From UBA3206 sp963623875 (GTDB taxonomy: Bacteria > Bacillota_I > Bacilli_A > Acholeplasmatales > Anaeroplasmataceae), in contig CAVFNL010000037.1 in NCBI GenBank assembly GCA_963623875.1, forward strand, positions 15,338 to 79,337: a stretch of 64,000 nt of DNA. The letters run 5' to 3'. A program made the position numbers and the translations under genes. Shown here in pieces: positions 1-8,622 of this stretch (positions are counted from its first letter, which is position 1; each line of letters opens with the position of its first letter). Under the pieces are notes generated by a model. The model made no database searches, was not told the DNA's origin, and worked only from the letters and a program-made list of their open reading frames with translations.

Positions 1-8
1 CTTCATTT

Positions 9-779
9 TTATACCTCACTAGATATATTAAGATTATATTTTTTAGCAAGTCTTATAGATTCTTCTATATGTTCACCTGATAATCTTTTAGGATCATGAG
101 AATCTACACCAATAATAAATTTAGCTGGTTTGTCCTTGATGTAGTCATAAAATTTATCCACAGGGTATTTCCCTTTCCCATTACAATTAATTTCTACTAA
201 AACATCATTTTTAATACAAGCTAAAATAATCCTATCTGCAACTTCCTTAGCCGTATCATCAAACTCTATATTATTATATAAATACAAATCTGGATGGGCT
301 AATATTTTAAACATTTTTGTTGATAATGCTTTTTCTACAGCATCTGCATAATATAACATACTCTTTTTATCAATTTCTGTGTATGTGTCAATTATTTTAT
401 CTTCCATATAAAAAAAATGAACACCAAGTATCATATATTCTACATTATCATATAAATTCTTATACCAAGAATCATAACCTTCTAAATATTCTGATTCCAA
501 ACCTATTTTTAAATTAATTTTATCCTTATACTCTTCCCTATATTTTTTTAAAACATCTATATAGGAATGATGCATAACATCTAAAGTCATATTTTCATAA
601 GCGTATAATCTTTTATTATCATATTCATTAAAAGCGTTCATGGGTAGTGGAGCATGTTCACTAAAACCTAATGTTTTATACCCTAAAGAAATACCTTCTA
701 AAACATTATCTAATATTGTACCTTTTGCATGTCCACATAATTCGGTATGCATATGAAAATTTTGTTTTAATGGCATCAT
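9..779 (-). CDS. PHP-domain phosphoesterase, histidinol-phosphatase (HisJ/HisK) family
   Basis: 256 aa, about the usual length of HisK-type PHP phosphatases. Metal-binding PHP motifs are visible in order: HMHTELCGHAKG near the N-terminus, LESEYLEG in the middle, ILAHPDLY, and IIGVDSHDP near the C-terminus. The family hydrolyses phosphate monoesters with a two- or three-metal centre, classically L-histidinol phosphate. An upstream in-frame GTG/ATG region exists, but ATG at 779 follows a GGATAGTGA ribosome binding site and puts the HxH motif at the expected place, so I start here. No other his gene is in the window, so histidine biosynthesis is not supported by context and the true substrate is open. 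Family confident, substrate not. Confidence 0.8.
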   Translation of the reverse strand: MMPLKQNFHMHTELCGHAKGTILDNVLEGISLGYKTLGFSEHAPLPMNAFNEYDNKRLYAYENMTLDVMHHSYIDVLKKYREEYKDKINLKIGLESEYLEGYDSWYKNLYDNVEYMILGVHFFYMEDKIIDTYTEIDKKSMLYYADAVEKALSTKMFKILAHPDLYLYNNIEFDDTAKEVADRIILACIKNDVLVEINCNGKGKYPVDKFYDYIKDKPAKFIIGVDSHDPKRLSGEHIEESIRLAKKYNLNISSEV

Positions 780-832
780 AATCACTATCCTATCGTTTTT
801 TATTTTATCATATTTTATATATATAAACAATA

Positions 833-859
833 ATAAAAAAAGGATACCGAATGTATCCC
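833..859 (-). terminator. Intrinsic terminator after the 867-1355 gene
   Basis: Minus-strand hairpin GGATAC-ATTCG-GTATCC (842-858) followed by a run of seven T. Confidence 0.75.
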
Positions 860-866
860 ATAAATT

Positions 867-1355
867 TTATCTTTTAACGAAAGAATATATTTCTTGAGCT
901 ATTGAACCTACAAATATTAGTAGAGCACAAATTCCCGCAAGAATCGCACCATAACCTAAGTTTACTTTACAATAATACTCAAAATAATTAATCGATTGTG
1001 AATATCTATTTACCATAAATGTTGTAGTTCCTAGGAAAATAAATATTGAACTAAGAAGAGCTAAAACTGCAATTATTGAATTAAACACAATAGATATCTT
1101 AGGGAAAATCAAAGAAACAATCGCAAGTACTACTACTAGTGCAAGCAAAATTAAGACAACAATAGATCCAACAGATGTTCCAAATTCAGATCCAAATCCG
1201 AAAAATGCATTGTATCCATTATATTTGTATGATGTAAGATTTAGTCCTTTTATTGGTTCTATATCAAGGCATGTTCCTAAAAATAATAAAAATATAGCAC
1301 CTACTAAAATAATTTCTATAAATGTAATTAATCTTTTAAAAGTCTTTGTATTCAT
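867..1355 (-). CDS. Four-helix integral membrane protein, unknown function
   Basis: 162 aa with four hydrophobic segments (about residues 10-28, 62-83, 88-108 and 134-155) and a longer hydrophilic loop between helices 1 and 2 containing YNGYNAFFGFGSEFG. It is a diverged paralogue of the 1476-1949 gene: both have the same helix spacing, a Phe/Gly-rich loop with a xAxFG motif, a conserved TTTxFMV at the end of helix 3, and a Gly-rich last helix (LGYGAILAGICALL here, SIGAGAIIGGIISIL there). Start is supported by GGAGG nine bases upstream. I do not recognise the family. It has its own terminator, so the two paralogues are probably separately ended units. Confidence 0.7.
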   Translation of the reverse strand: MNTKTFKRLITFIEIILVGAIFLLFLGTCLDIEPIKGLNLTSYKYNGYNAFFGFGSEFGTSVGSIVVLILLALVVVLAIVSLIFPKISIVFNSIIAVLALLSSIFIFLGTTTFMVNRYSQSINYFEYYCKVNLGYGAILAGICALLIFVGSIAQEIYSFVKR

Positions 1356-1441
1356 ATTAAGGCCTCCACTTTAGGTATTATATCATATATTATTTAAAAT
1401 ACGAAATATTTTTTTATGTTTTATACAAAAACTTAAACGCA

Positions 1442-1466
1442 AAGAAAAAGGACCAATAAATGGTCC
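1442..1466 (-). terminator. Intrinsic terminator after the 1476-1949 gene
   Basis: Minus-strand GGACCA-TTTAT-TGGTCC hairpin (1450-1466) followed by CTTTTTCTTT. Confidence 0.7.
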
Positions 1467-1475
1467 TAGCCTCTT

Positions 1476-1949
1476 CTACTTTTTGATAAAGAATTCATCA
1501 AATACAGATGCACAAGCATTTAGAATTGAAATGATTCCACCAATAATAGCTCCAGCTCCAATTGAAGGGTTTAAATCCTTAACTGTTAATGCATCGCTAT
1601 CAACACTTACCATAAAAGCTGTAGTAGTTGAGAATAAGAATATAGCTGCGGCTATTGCTAAAAGTATAATAACTAGATTAAATAATTTTGAACATTTAGG
1701 TAATACTAGTTTTAATACTGCTAATACGAATATAACTGCTAAGAAAATTACAGTTAATACTCCACCTGCAGAAGCCTTAAATCCATCTTCAGTTCCGAAG
1801 TATGCTTCAAACCCTGAGAATGATTTTGAAGTTTTTACAAGAATACCTTCATACTTAAATGTTATGCATGTTACAAATAACATACAAAATGCAACTACTG
1901 CAAGTAAAATTTGGCATAACGCAACCAATTGTTTTTTTGTTAATTTCAT
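1476..1949 (-). CDS. Four-helix integral membrane protein, paralogue of 867-1355
   Basis: 157 aa, four predicted membrane helices (about residues 8-28, 60-82, 85-110, 130-150). Same architecture as its downstream neighbour, with the FSGFEAYFG loop motif and STTTAFMV matching GTTTFMV of the paralogue, so a tandem duplication is the simplest explanation. Start is preceded by AGAGAGG. There is no signal-peptidase site or catalytic motif. Function unknown. Confidence 0.7.
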   Translation of the reverse strand: MKLTKKQLVALCQILLAVVAFCMLFVTCITFKYEGILVKTSKSFSGFEAYFGTEDGFKASAGGVLTVIFLAVIFVLAVLKLVLPKCSKLFNLVIILLAIAAAIFLFSTTTAFMVSVDSDALTVKDLNPSIGAGAIIGGIISILNACASVFDEFFIKK

Positions 1950-2042
1950 GACAAATTACCTCTCTTTCTAATTTAATATTAATGCTTTATCTAAAATTAT
2001 TCAATAGTCAATTTTCTTATTTAAGTCTTTTTTACAAAAATA

Positions 2043-2068
2043 AAGTAAAAAGGTCACCTAAGTGACCT
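2043..2068 (-). terminator. Intrinsic terminator of the ABC exporter operon
   Basis: Minus-strand AGGTCAC-TTAG-GTGACCT hairpin (2051-2068) followed by TTTTTAC. Confidence 0.75.
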
Positions 2069-2074
2069 CTTATA

Positions 2075-3997
2075 TTATTCTAATTCAAATGCTCCAGTAT
2101 ATAATTGATAATATACTCCATGTGCTTTAATTAAATCATCATGATCTCCACGTTCAATAATTCTTCCGTGGTCTAGAACCATAATTGCATTAGCATTTTG
2201 AACTGTTGAAAGTCTATGTGCAATTACAAATGTAGTTCTTCCTTCCATCAATTGATCCATTCCTTTTTGAACTAAAAGTTCAGTACGTGTATCAATAGAT
2301 GATGTGGCTTCATCAAGTATCATAACAGGCGCATCTGCAACAGCTGCTCTTGCAATAGAGATTAATTGACGTTGACCTTGAGATAATTGTGATCCATTTC
2401 CTGTAAGGTATGTATCAAATCCTTGTGGAAGTCTTGTAATAAAGTCATATGCATTCGCAATTTTTGCGGCCTTTATTATTTCCTCATCAGTCGCATCAAG
2501 TTTACCATATCTTATATTATCTTTTACAGTACCTGTAAATAAGTTAGTATCTTGTAATACTATACCAATAGATCTTCTTAAATCATCCTTTTTGATTTTG
2601 TTTATATTTATTCCATCATATCTAATCTTACCATCAGCTAAATCGTAGAATCTATTAATTAAGTTAGTGATGGTTGTCTTACCTGCACCTGTAGAACCTA
2701 CAAACGCAATCTTTTGCCCAGGTTTTCCATATAGTGTTACATCATGTAATACTATCTTTTCAGGATAATATCCGAAATCTACATCAAAAAATCTTATATC
2801 TCCTTTAAGTTCTGTATAAGTTATAGTACCTTCAGCTTTATGTGGATGTTTCCATGCCCATTTACCAGTGTTTTCGCTAGTTTCAGTAATTGTTCCATCT
2901 TCACTAATATTTGCGTGTACTAATGTTACGTAACCTTCATCTGTTTCAGGTTCTTGATCCATTAATTCAAATATTCTATCTGCACCTGCAAGTCCCATTA
3001 CAACTGAGTTTACTTGCATTGATATTTGATTAAATGAGTTCGCAAATTGTCTTGCCATACCAAGGAATGATACCGCAATACCAATAGTTAGTGTATTAAA
3101 TCCTACAATTGTGAAGTTTTTAACATTTAGTGTTACAAGTATTACTCCTACTATTGCACAAACAACATATAATATATTTCCAATATTATGAATAATTGGT
3201 CCTAGCATATTTGCATATGCATTTGCCTTAAATGAATCATTATTAAGTTTTTCATTTAAAACTTCATAATCTTCTTGGCTCTTTTCTTCATGGCAGAACA
3301 CTTTTACAACCTTTTGTCCATTCATCATTTCTTGAATAAATCCTTCACATGTCGCAAGTGAACGTTGTTGTGCAACGAAGTATTTTGCACTTCCTCCACC
3401 AATATGTTTTGTCGCAAGAAGAATTAAGACTGTCGCAAGCACTATTAATATTGTTAACCATAATGAATAATAACACATCATTACAAATAGCATTGTTACA
3501 GTAAGCAATGTTGATATTGTTTGAGGTATTGAAACAGATATTAATTGTCTTATTGCGTCTACGTCATTTGTATATGTTGACATGATATCACCATGCGCAT
3601 GACGATCAAAATATGAAATAGGCAATTTTTCCATATTGCTAAATAATTTAACACGTAATTTATATAAGAATCCTTGTGTCATTTCCGCAAGTAATTGTGC
3701 TTCTAAAAATGAACATATAATTGATGCTAAATAAATTGATCCTAAAGTTATAATTAACTTTTTAAGTTCACCTTTTACGTATGAGAAACTTCCGAGTTCA
3801 ATTCCTTTATATATAACATCATCAATTACTTTTTGCATAAATATTGATGCGCATATTGAACCTACTGCGACAACAATAATACTTATTAAAATTAAGATAA
3901 TATGTACAGGATAACACTTAAATAAATAACCTAGTGTTCTTCCTAATGTTTTCTTTTTGCTAAATTTTTTATCAGGTTTTCTAAATGGTTTTGCCAT
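2075..3997 (-). CDS. ABC exporter half-transporter, canonical-site subunit (BmrD/TM288-like)
   Basis: 640 aa: N-terminal six-helix type-1 exporter domain (about residues 25-330), then a nucleotide-binding domain. Walker A GSTGAGKTT, signature LSQGQRQL, Walker B VMILDEATS and H-loop AHRLST are all canonical, so this subunit carries the intact catalytic Glu and His. An insertion of about 40 residues between the membrane and ATPase domains (around EPETDEGYVTL) is typical of the larger partner of heterodimeric exporters. ATG at 3997 is chosen over 4009 because the upstream gene stops one base before it and GGTGAG gives proper spacing. It should pair with the 3999-5774 product to export drugs, lipids or peptides; the substrate is not readable. 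Confidence 0.9.
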   Translation of the reverse strand: MAKPFRKPDKKFSKKKTLGRTLGYLFKCYPVHIILILISIIVVAVGSICASIFMQKVIDDVIYKGIELGSFSYVKGELKKLIITLGSIYLASIICSFLEAQLLAEMTQGFLYKLRVKLFSNMEKLPISYFDRHAHGDIMSTYTNDVDAIRQLISVSIPQTISTLLTVTMLFVMMCYYSLWLTILIVLATVLILLATKHIGGGSAKYFVAQQRSLATCEGFIQEMMNGQKVVKVFCHEEKSQEDYEVLNEKLNNDSFKANAYANMLGPIIHNIGNILYVVCAIVGVILVTLNVKNFTIVGFNTLTIGIAVSFLGMARQFANSFNQISMQVNSVVMGLAGADRIFELMDQEPETDEGYVTLVHANISEDGTITETSENTGKWAWKHPHKAEGTITYTELKGDIRFFDVDFGYYPEKIVLHDVTLYGKPGQKIAFVGSTGAGKTTITNLINRFYDLADGKIRYDGININKIKKDDLRRSIGIVLQDTNLFTGTVKDNIRYGKLDATDEEIIKAAKIANAYDFITRLPQGFDTYLTGNGSQLSQGQRQLISIARAAVADAPVMILDEATSSIDTRTELLVQKGMDQLMEGRTTFVIAHRLSTVQNANAIMVLDHGRIIERGDHDDLIKAHGVYYQLYTGAFELE

Positions 3998-3998
3998 A

Positions 3999-5774
3999 TT
4001 ACTCACCATCCTTTACAGAAGTTTTATTTTGAGTATTATAAACTTCTTGATATATTTTATTAGTTTTTAATAATTCTTCATGTGTACCGATTTGGTTAAT
4101 CTTTCCACCATCCATAACAATAATTCTATCTGCTTCTTGAATAGATGAAATACGTTGAGCAATAATGATTTTTGTAGTTGATGGAATAAATTCTTTTAAT
4201 CCACTACGAATAATCGCATCAGTTTTTGTATCAACTGCAGATGTAGAATCATCTAAAATTAATATTTTAGGATTCTTAAGTAATGCACGTGCGATACAAA
4301 GGCGTTGTCTTTGACCACCAGATACGTTTGTACCACCTTGATCAATATGTGTATCATATCCATCAGGGAATTGATTTACAAATTCATCTGCACAACTTAA
4401 TTTACATGCGTGCTTAATTTCTTCATCAGTTGCGTTCTCATTACCCCATTTTAAGTTTTCTTTAATAGTTCCTGAAAATAGCATATTCTTTTGAAGAACT
4501 ACCGCAACACCATTTCTTAATACTTCAAGATCATATTTCTTAACGTTTTCTCCACCAACAGATACTTCACCTTCTGATACATCATATAGACGAGATATTA
4601 AGTTTACAAGTGTAGTCTTAGATGAACCTGTACCTCCAAGAATACCAATAGTTTCACCACTCTTGATTTCTAAATTAATACCTTCAAGTGCAAACTTTTC
4701 AGCTTTTTCGCTATATTTAAATGATACATTATCAAATTTAATACTTCCATCTTTGATATCCATTAATGGATTTTCTGGATTTGTAATAGTAGGCTTTTCT
4801 ACAAGAACTTCTTTAATTCTTCTACCAGATTCAATTGCCATAGTAATCATTACTACAACCATTTGTAACATCATAAGAGCCATTAAAGATTGGAAACCAT
4901 ATGTTGATAGTGATTGGAATTCTCCAACTGATATTTTATTAAATACATAAACAGTTTCACCATTTACAACGCTAGATGAGGAGTTCTTTACAATAATTAC
5001 AGAACCCACAACTAAAATAATCATCATTAAAATATCGATTGCGACAGTCATTGCAGGTTGAGTAAGACCTATAATACGTTCTGCGAATGTAAATTTCTTT
5101 TTAAGATTATCTGCAGATTTATCAAATTTTTTGATTTCATAATCTTCACGTACAAATGACTTTACAACTCTAATACCTTCAATATTTTCTTCAATAGATT
5201 CATTTAAGGCATCATATTGTTTGAATATCTTATTAAATATCTTTGTCGCAAATACCATTATTACACCCATGATAAGTGCAAGTACTACCATTATAATTAA
5301 GAAGTATGTCGCAATTTCTGCATTCAAATAGAAACACATCGCGATTGAGAACACAATCATAAGTGGCGAACGGAAAGCTGTACGAATAATCATCATATAT
5401 GCATTTTGAACGTTTGTAACATCAGTAGTCATACGTGTAACAAGTGATGATGATTGGAATTTATCAATATTTGCAAATGAGAAATTGCAAATACTTTCAT
5501 ACATATCCTTTCTTAAATTCTTTGCAAATCCTGCGGAAGCTTTACTACAGAAAAATCCTGATAAAGCACCAAACCCTAGGGATGCCATTGCCATTACGAC
5601 AAGTACAACCGAATAAATTATAAGTTTTTTAGTATTTGAATCATTCATTTGGTTTACAAGTTTTGCGGTCATGAATGGTAAAATACATTCCATTAAAACT
5701 TCTAAGATAATGAATACAATAGATAATATAGATGGTAGTTTGTATTCTCTTATACTTTTCTTTAATACATTCAT
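3999..5774 (-). CDS. ABC exporter half-transporter, degenerate-site subunit (BmrC/TM287-like)
   Basis: 591 aa with six N-terminal membrane helices and a C-terminal ATPase domain. Walker A is GGTGSSKTT and the signature is VSGGQRQRL. The Walker B catalytic Glu is Asp (ILILDDSTS) and the H-loop His is Gln (IIAQRISS). These two losses are the known hallmark of the non-consensus half of asymmetric exporters such as TM287/288 and BmrCD, so this chain needs the downstream gene product as partner. The start lies one base after the marR stop, with GGAG upstream, so the three genes form one operon and the MarR protein most likely senses an exported substrate. Confidence 0.9.
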   Translation of the reverse strand: MNVLKKSIREYKLPSILSIVFIILEVLMECILPFMTAKLVNQMNDSNTKKLIIYSVVLVVMAMASLGFGALSGFFCSKASAGFAKNLRKDMYESICNFSFANIDKFQSSSLVTRMTTDVTNVQNAYMMIIRTAFRSPLMIVFSIAMCFYLNAEIATYFLIIMVVLALIMGVIMVFATKIFNKIFKQYDALNESIEENIEGIRVVKSFVREDYEIKKFDKSADNLKKKFTFAERIIGLTQPAMTVAIDILMMIILVVGSVIIVKNSSSSVVNGETVYVFNKISVGEFQSLSTYGFQSLMALMMLQMVVVMITMAIESGRRIKEVLVEKPTITNPENPLMDIKDGSIKFDNVSFKYSEKAEKFALEGINLEIKSGETIGILGGTGSSKTTLVNLISRLYDVSEGEVSVGGENVKKYDLEVLRNGVAVVLQKNMLFSGTIKENLKWGNENATDEEIKHACKLSCADEFVNQFPDGYDTHIDQGGTNVSGGQRQRLCIARALLKNPKILILDDSTSAVDTKTDAIIRSGLKEFIPSTTKIIIAQRISSIQEADRIIVMDGGKINQIGTHEELLKTNKIYQEVYNTQNKTSVKDGE

Positions 5775-5775
5775 A

Positions 5776-6219
5776 TTAATTCTCCTTTACATTTTTTAAT
5801 ATTCTTTCTAAATAAACTATAACTTCTTCTCTCTCACTTGGTGTAAAATTTTTAAATATTTTATCTTCACCTTTTTTACACCTTGAAACCACTACATCTT
5901 GTACTTCGAAAGATGCTGGAAGTAATACTAAATATTTATATCTAGAATCTTTTTCTGATGATATTCTTTTGATGAAACCATTTTTTTCAAGTCTATCAAT
6001 CATTACAGAAGCTGTAGCTTTAGATATTTCTAATTCTTTTTCTACATCTTTTTGAAATATATATTTATCTTGATTATGATATAAGAACATAATGATTTGA
6101 AATTGAGTGTGAGTTATATTAAATTCTTTAATGTCTTTATTTTTGCTTTTATCTAATTCTCGCTTAATTAGGCCCATTAAATAGCCTGCATCTCTATTCT
6201 TTTCCTCTTGTCCTGACAA
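5776..6219 (-). CDS. MarR-family transcriptional regulator
   Basis: 147 aa winged-helix repressor. The recognition region QKDVEKELEISKATASVMIDRLEKNG and wing ISSEKDSRYK fit MarR proteins. The start codon is TTG, set by GGAGG seven bases upstream. First gene of the operon with both exporter halves. A 7-bp-armed palindrome lies directly after the -10 box of a near-consensus promoter, so autorepression with release by an exported ligand is the expected logic (inference from the MarR family). Confidence 0.88.
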   Translation of the reverse strand: MSGQEEKNRDAGYLMGLIKRELDKSKNKDIKEFNITHTQFQIIMFLYHNQDKYIFQKDVEKELEISKATASVMIDRLEKNGFIKRISSEKDSRYKYLVLLPASFEVQDVVVSRCKKGEDKIFKNFTPSEREEVIVYLERILKNVKEN

Positions 6220-6234
6220 TATCCCACCTCCAAT

Positions 6235-6252
6235 TAGTTAGCCCACTAACTA
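6235..6252. promoter_or_regulatory. Palindromic operator, probable MarR site
   Basis: TAGTTAG-CCCA-CTAACTA, a perfect 7-bp inverted repeat with a 4-bp centre. It touches the last base of the -10 box and covers the expected transcription start of the marR-ABC operon, the usual position for a repressing MarR dimer. Confidence 0.65.
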
Positions 6253-6279
6253 TTATATAGACATATTATCTAATGTCAA
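6252..6279 (-). promoter_or_regulatory. Promoter of the marR-ABC exporter operon
   Basis: Consensus TTGACA (-35, 6274-6279) and TATAAT (-10, 6252-6257) with a 16-bp spacer, minus strand. Such a strong promoter fits one normally held off by a repressor. Confidence 0.8.
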
Positions 6280-6284
6280 GAAAA

Positions 6285-6317
6285 ACACAAAAAAAATCCC
6301 CTTTATTTTTGGAGATT
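6285..6317 (-). terminator. Intrinsic terminator of ribU
   Basis: Minus-strand AATCTCC / GGGGATT hairpin (6295-6317) overlapping the last ribU codons, followed by eight T. Confidence 0.6.
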
Positions 6318-7022
6318 TTCATTATCTTTTTCATCAAAGATATCTATATCATTTGAATCTTTAAAATTGAAACTATTATATAGTACTTTTAACCTCTTAT
6401 GTATAGGCGCTGTTATGAGCACAACTATCACTGATAACATTAAATTAAATGGTATTACTGAGAATAAAATATAATAAAGCATATAATTGTTAGGTGTAAT
6501 ACTACTTGATTTAATAAGTCCAAAAGTTATGACAGAAACAGGCTTTCCAATAACTTTAGATAACACCTCATCACTAAAACCTGCGACACTCTTATAAAAT
6601 GGAATATTTATAAATAAGTTTGTTATAACACCAGCTAAAACCCAACTTATGATAACAAGCACAAAAGCGAATATAGTTTTATGTTTAGAATTAGTATAAT
6701 TATAAATAATTCCTGCAGGAATTACTGAGGATATACCTATTAAAAGATCCGCTACTTCACCAACTCCTGATGTTTGTGTTCCTTTAAATATAAATTTTGC
6801 AATCATTCGTATAAAAACTATTCCTGTCGCATCCCAAGGACCTATCATAAATGTTGCGATTATAAGCGCAATCATTGATGGATTAATTTTTAGAAAACTA
6901 GGAAATATCGCAAGCGATATTGGAAGTTCACAAAAAACATAAAGCACAGATGCAATTGCGGCTAAAATCGCATCAAGTGAAATTCGCAAAACCATTTTCT
7001 TTGTATCAATTTTCTTCTTCAT
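6303..7022 (-). CDS. ribU: Riboflavin ECF transporter S component RibU
   Basis: 239 aa, about six hydrophobic helices, with typical ECF S-component features: a polar N-terminus leading into ISLDAILAAIASVLYVF, then LKINPSMIALIIATFMIGP and a GVGEVADLLIG segment. The assignment rests mainly on the FMN riboswitch directly upstream. RibU binds riboflavin and works with a shared EcfA/A'/T energising module, which is not in this window. ATG at 7022 is chosen because AGGAGG lies eight bases upstream; a longer upstream frame runs through the riboswitch and terminator and is not coding. The C-terminus carries an acidic tail of about 20 residues. Confidence 0.85.
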   Translation of the reverse strand: MKKKIDTKKMVLRISLDAILAAIASVLYVFCELPISLAIFPSFLKINPSMIALIIATFMIGPWDATGIVFIRMIAKFIFKGTQTSGVGEVADLLIGISSVIPAGIIYNYTNSKHKTIFAFVLVIISWVLAGVITNLFINIPFYKSVAGFSDEVLSKVIGKPVSVITFGLIKSSSITPNNYMLYYILFSVIPFNLMLSVIVVLITAPIHKRLKVLYNSFNFKDSNDIDIFDEKDNENLQK

Positions 7023-7040
7023 AATATCAATCCTCCTAAA

Positions 7041-7068
7041 ATAAATAAGGGAAGCTCTAGGGCTTCCC
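7041..7068 (-). terminator. Expression-platform terminator of the FMN riboswitch
   Basis: Minus-strand GGGAAGCCC-TA-GAGCTTCCC-type hairpin (7049-7068) followed by TTATTTATTTT, just upstream of the ribU RBS. It lies between aptamer and gene, as expected for FMN-induced premature termination. Confidence 0.7.
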
Positions 7069-7074
7069 ATAATG

Positions 7075-7206
7075 GTAAAGGAAAAATATGTAAAATATTC
7101 TTCTTCCATCTAGACTTTACTATCGGTATAGGAATTTCACCTATTCATGCAAAATGCTCGCGGACTTTACCGCCGGTCGGGAATTTCACCCTGCCCTGAA
7201 GTATGT
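7075..7206 (-). ncRNA. FMN riboswitch (RFN element) aptamer
   Basis: On the minus strand the conserved RFN blocks occur in order: TTCAGGGCAGGGTGAAATTC, CCGACCGGCGGTAAAGTCC, GCGAGC, a variable arm, AGGTGAAATTCC, and CGATAGTAAAGTC followed by GATGGAAGAAG. These are the invariant segments of the six-helix FMN aptamer. Binding of FMN should favour the following terminator and switch off riboflavin uptake. Confidence 0.95.
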
Positions 7207-7293
7207 AAATTAACACAACAAAATAATATTATAAATATTCTTCTATGTCAATTATTTTAGATATAAATGCTTTAATTATAATTTTTTATAAAT

Positions 7294-8534
7294 CTAATAC
7301 GATTTTAATAGAATTTTGTTTTCCTTTTTCTTAATTAATCTAATATTATAAAACAACGACAAAAGTTCAATTGATAAAACAATCAATAAAAATACGATCC
7401 ATATATTTAATGGCATAACAAATTTTGTCGTAATTGTATTATATATTACATCTTTATTAAGAAGTATATAATACGCTATATACGATATAATAGCTATTAT
7501 GGTTGTTGTAATATATATTGTTAGATTATCTATTAATAATAATTTACATATATAACTATTTTTACATCCATACCTTTTTAGAATAGCTATAGTTCTTTTG
7601 CTATTTTTAATAAACATTGTATTTAAAAATATTGTAATAGTCATATATAACAATATTCCTATGACAAATAATCCTATTCCAATTTTTTTAAGGCTTAAAT
7701 AAAAATCAGCACAAGAATTCATATCATCACTATATGGATTTATAAGTTCATAATTATCACAAGTATAGTTTTCTAAGACTTTCAAATCATTTCCACACGA
7801 TATTTTAACGCATGACATTGCGTCTTTCACATCATAATATATTATTGCTTCATCTAAGAATTCAGAAGAAAAATAAATGTCTGGATTATCATTCCAAGCT
7901 CCAGTCCAAATACCTTTTATATTAAATTCATAATTAACATCATCTATACATAAATTAATTTTATTACCGATATAAGATTCATTACTATCAAGTGTTCCAT
8001 ATATTTTAGATATAAAACAATAATCTACCAATATATCATATTTGCTCACTTCACTACTTCCATCAGCCAAAGTGTTTTGTTCAAAAAAATTTATATTTTT
8101 TACATTACAAGAAATTTTATTATATAAAAAATTTCTTAATTTTTTATATCTTAATTTTTCAAACGTATTATTGTTTAGTATTATATTATAAAACGTTTGT
8201 TCGGGATAATTAATATAATTTATATTTTTATCTTTTTTGTTTTCATATTTCTTATAATTAGTTATAGATACTTTTTTTATTTAAGGATATACCATTAACA
8301 TTTAAATCACTTATATTATTTTTCTTCAATATATCATACATATAATCTGTAATAATAAAATCATAATCATTTAAACTGTCATCTATAATTGCGTTTTTAG
8401 CAAATGTATTTTGATTAGTATCTAAAAAAATTTCATCTGTTGTTATAATATTTGAACTATAATAATATTTACATTCATTATTCAAATCACTTATCGTATC
8501 AAATTTTAAAGAATTTGAATTTAGGTTCCCTCAT
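7294..8534 (-). pseudogene. Decayed FtsX-like ABC transporter permease gene
   Basis: The C-terminal 258 codons (7294-8070) encode an extracellular domain followed by three membrane helices (about residues 125-147, 175-200, 218-240) with KRTIAILKRYGCKNSYICK, the FtsX/MacB permease signature region. The open frame continues upstream of 8070 without a stop to a run of seven A (plus-strand T7 at 8272-8278). There it must shift by one base to join 75 more codons of the same type of extracellular domain (8258-8485). Removing one A restores a single frame. An N-terminal helix is missing: an ATG at 8534 reads MREPKFKFFKI and then stops. No partner ATPase gene is adjacent. I read it as a pseudogene with an N-terminal lesion plus a homopolymer frameshift. 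Confidence 0.7.
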
Positions 8535-8539
8535 GTTTT

Positions 8540-8594
8540 ATAAAAAAACAAAAGCCCCAAGTATTGCTAGTTTCCTAGACATACTTTAGGGCTT
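8540..8594 (-). terminator. Strong intrinsic terminator after the lipoprotein pair
   Basis: Long minus-strand stem (8552-8594) with AAGCCC / GGGCTT base, AAGTAT / ATACTT middle and CTAG-GAAA-CTAG tip (GNRA loop), followed by TTTTGTTTTTTT. Confidence 0.85.
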
Positions 8595-8622
8595 AATTTA
8601 AATGTATTTTTATTTTATTTAA

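Noticed and set aside
1483..1971. Plus-strand open frame of 162 codons opposite a membrane protein gene
   Set aside because: Antisense shadow of the 1476-1949 gene, which has an RBS, a terminator and a paralogue in the minus direction.
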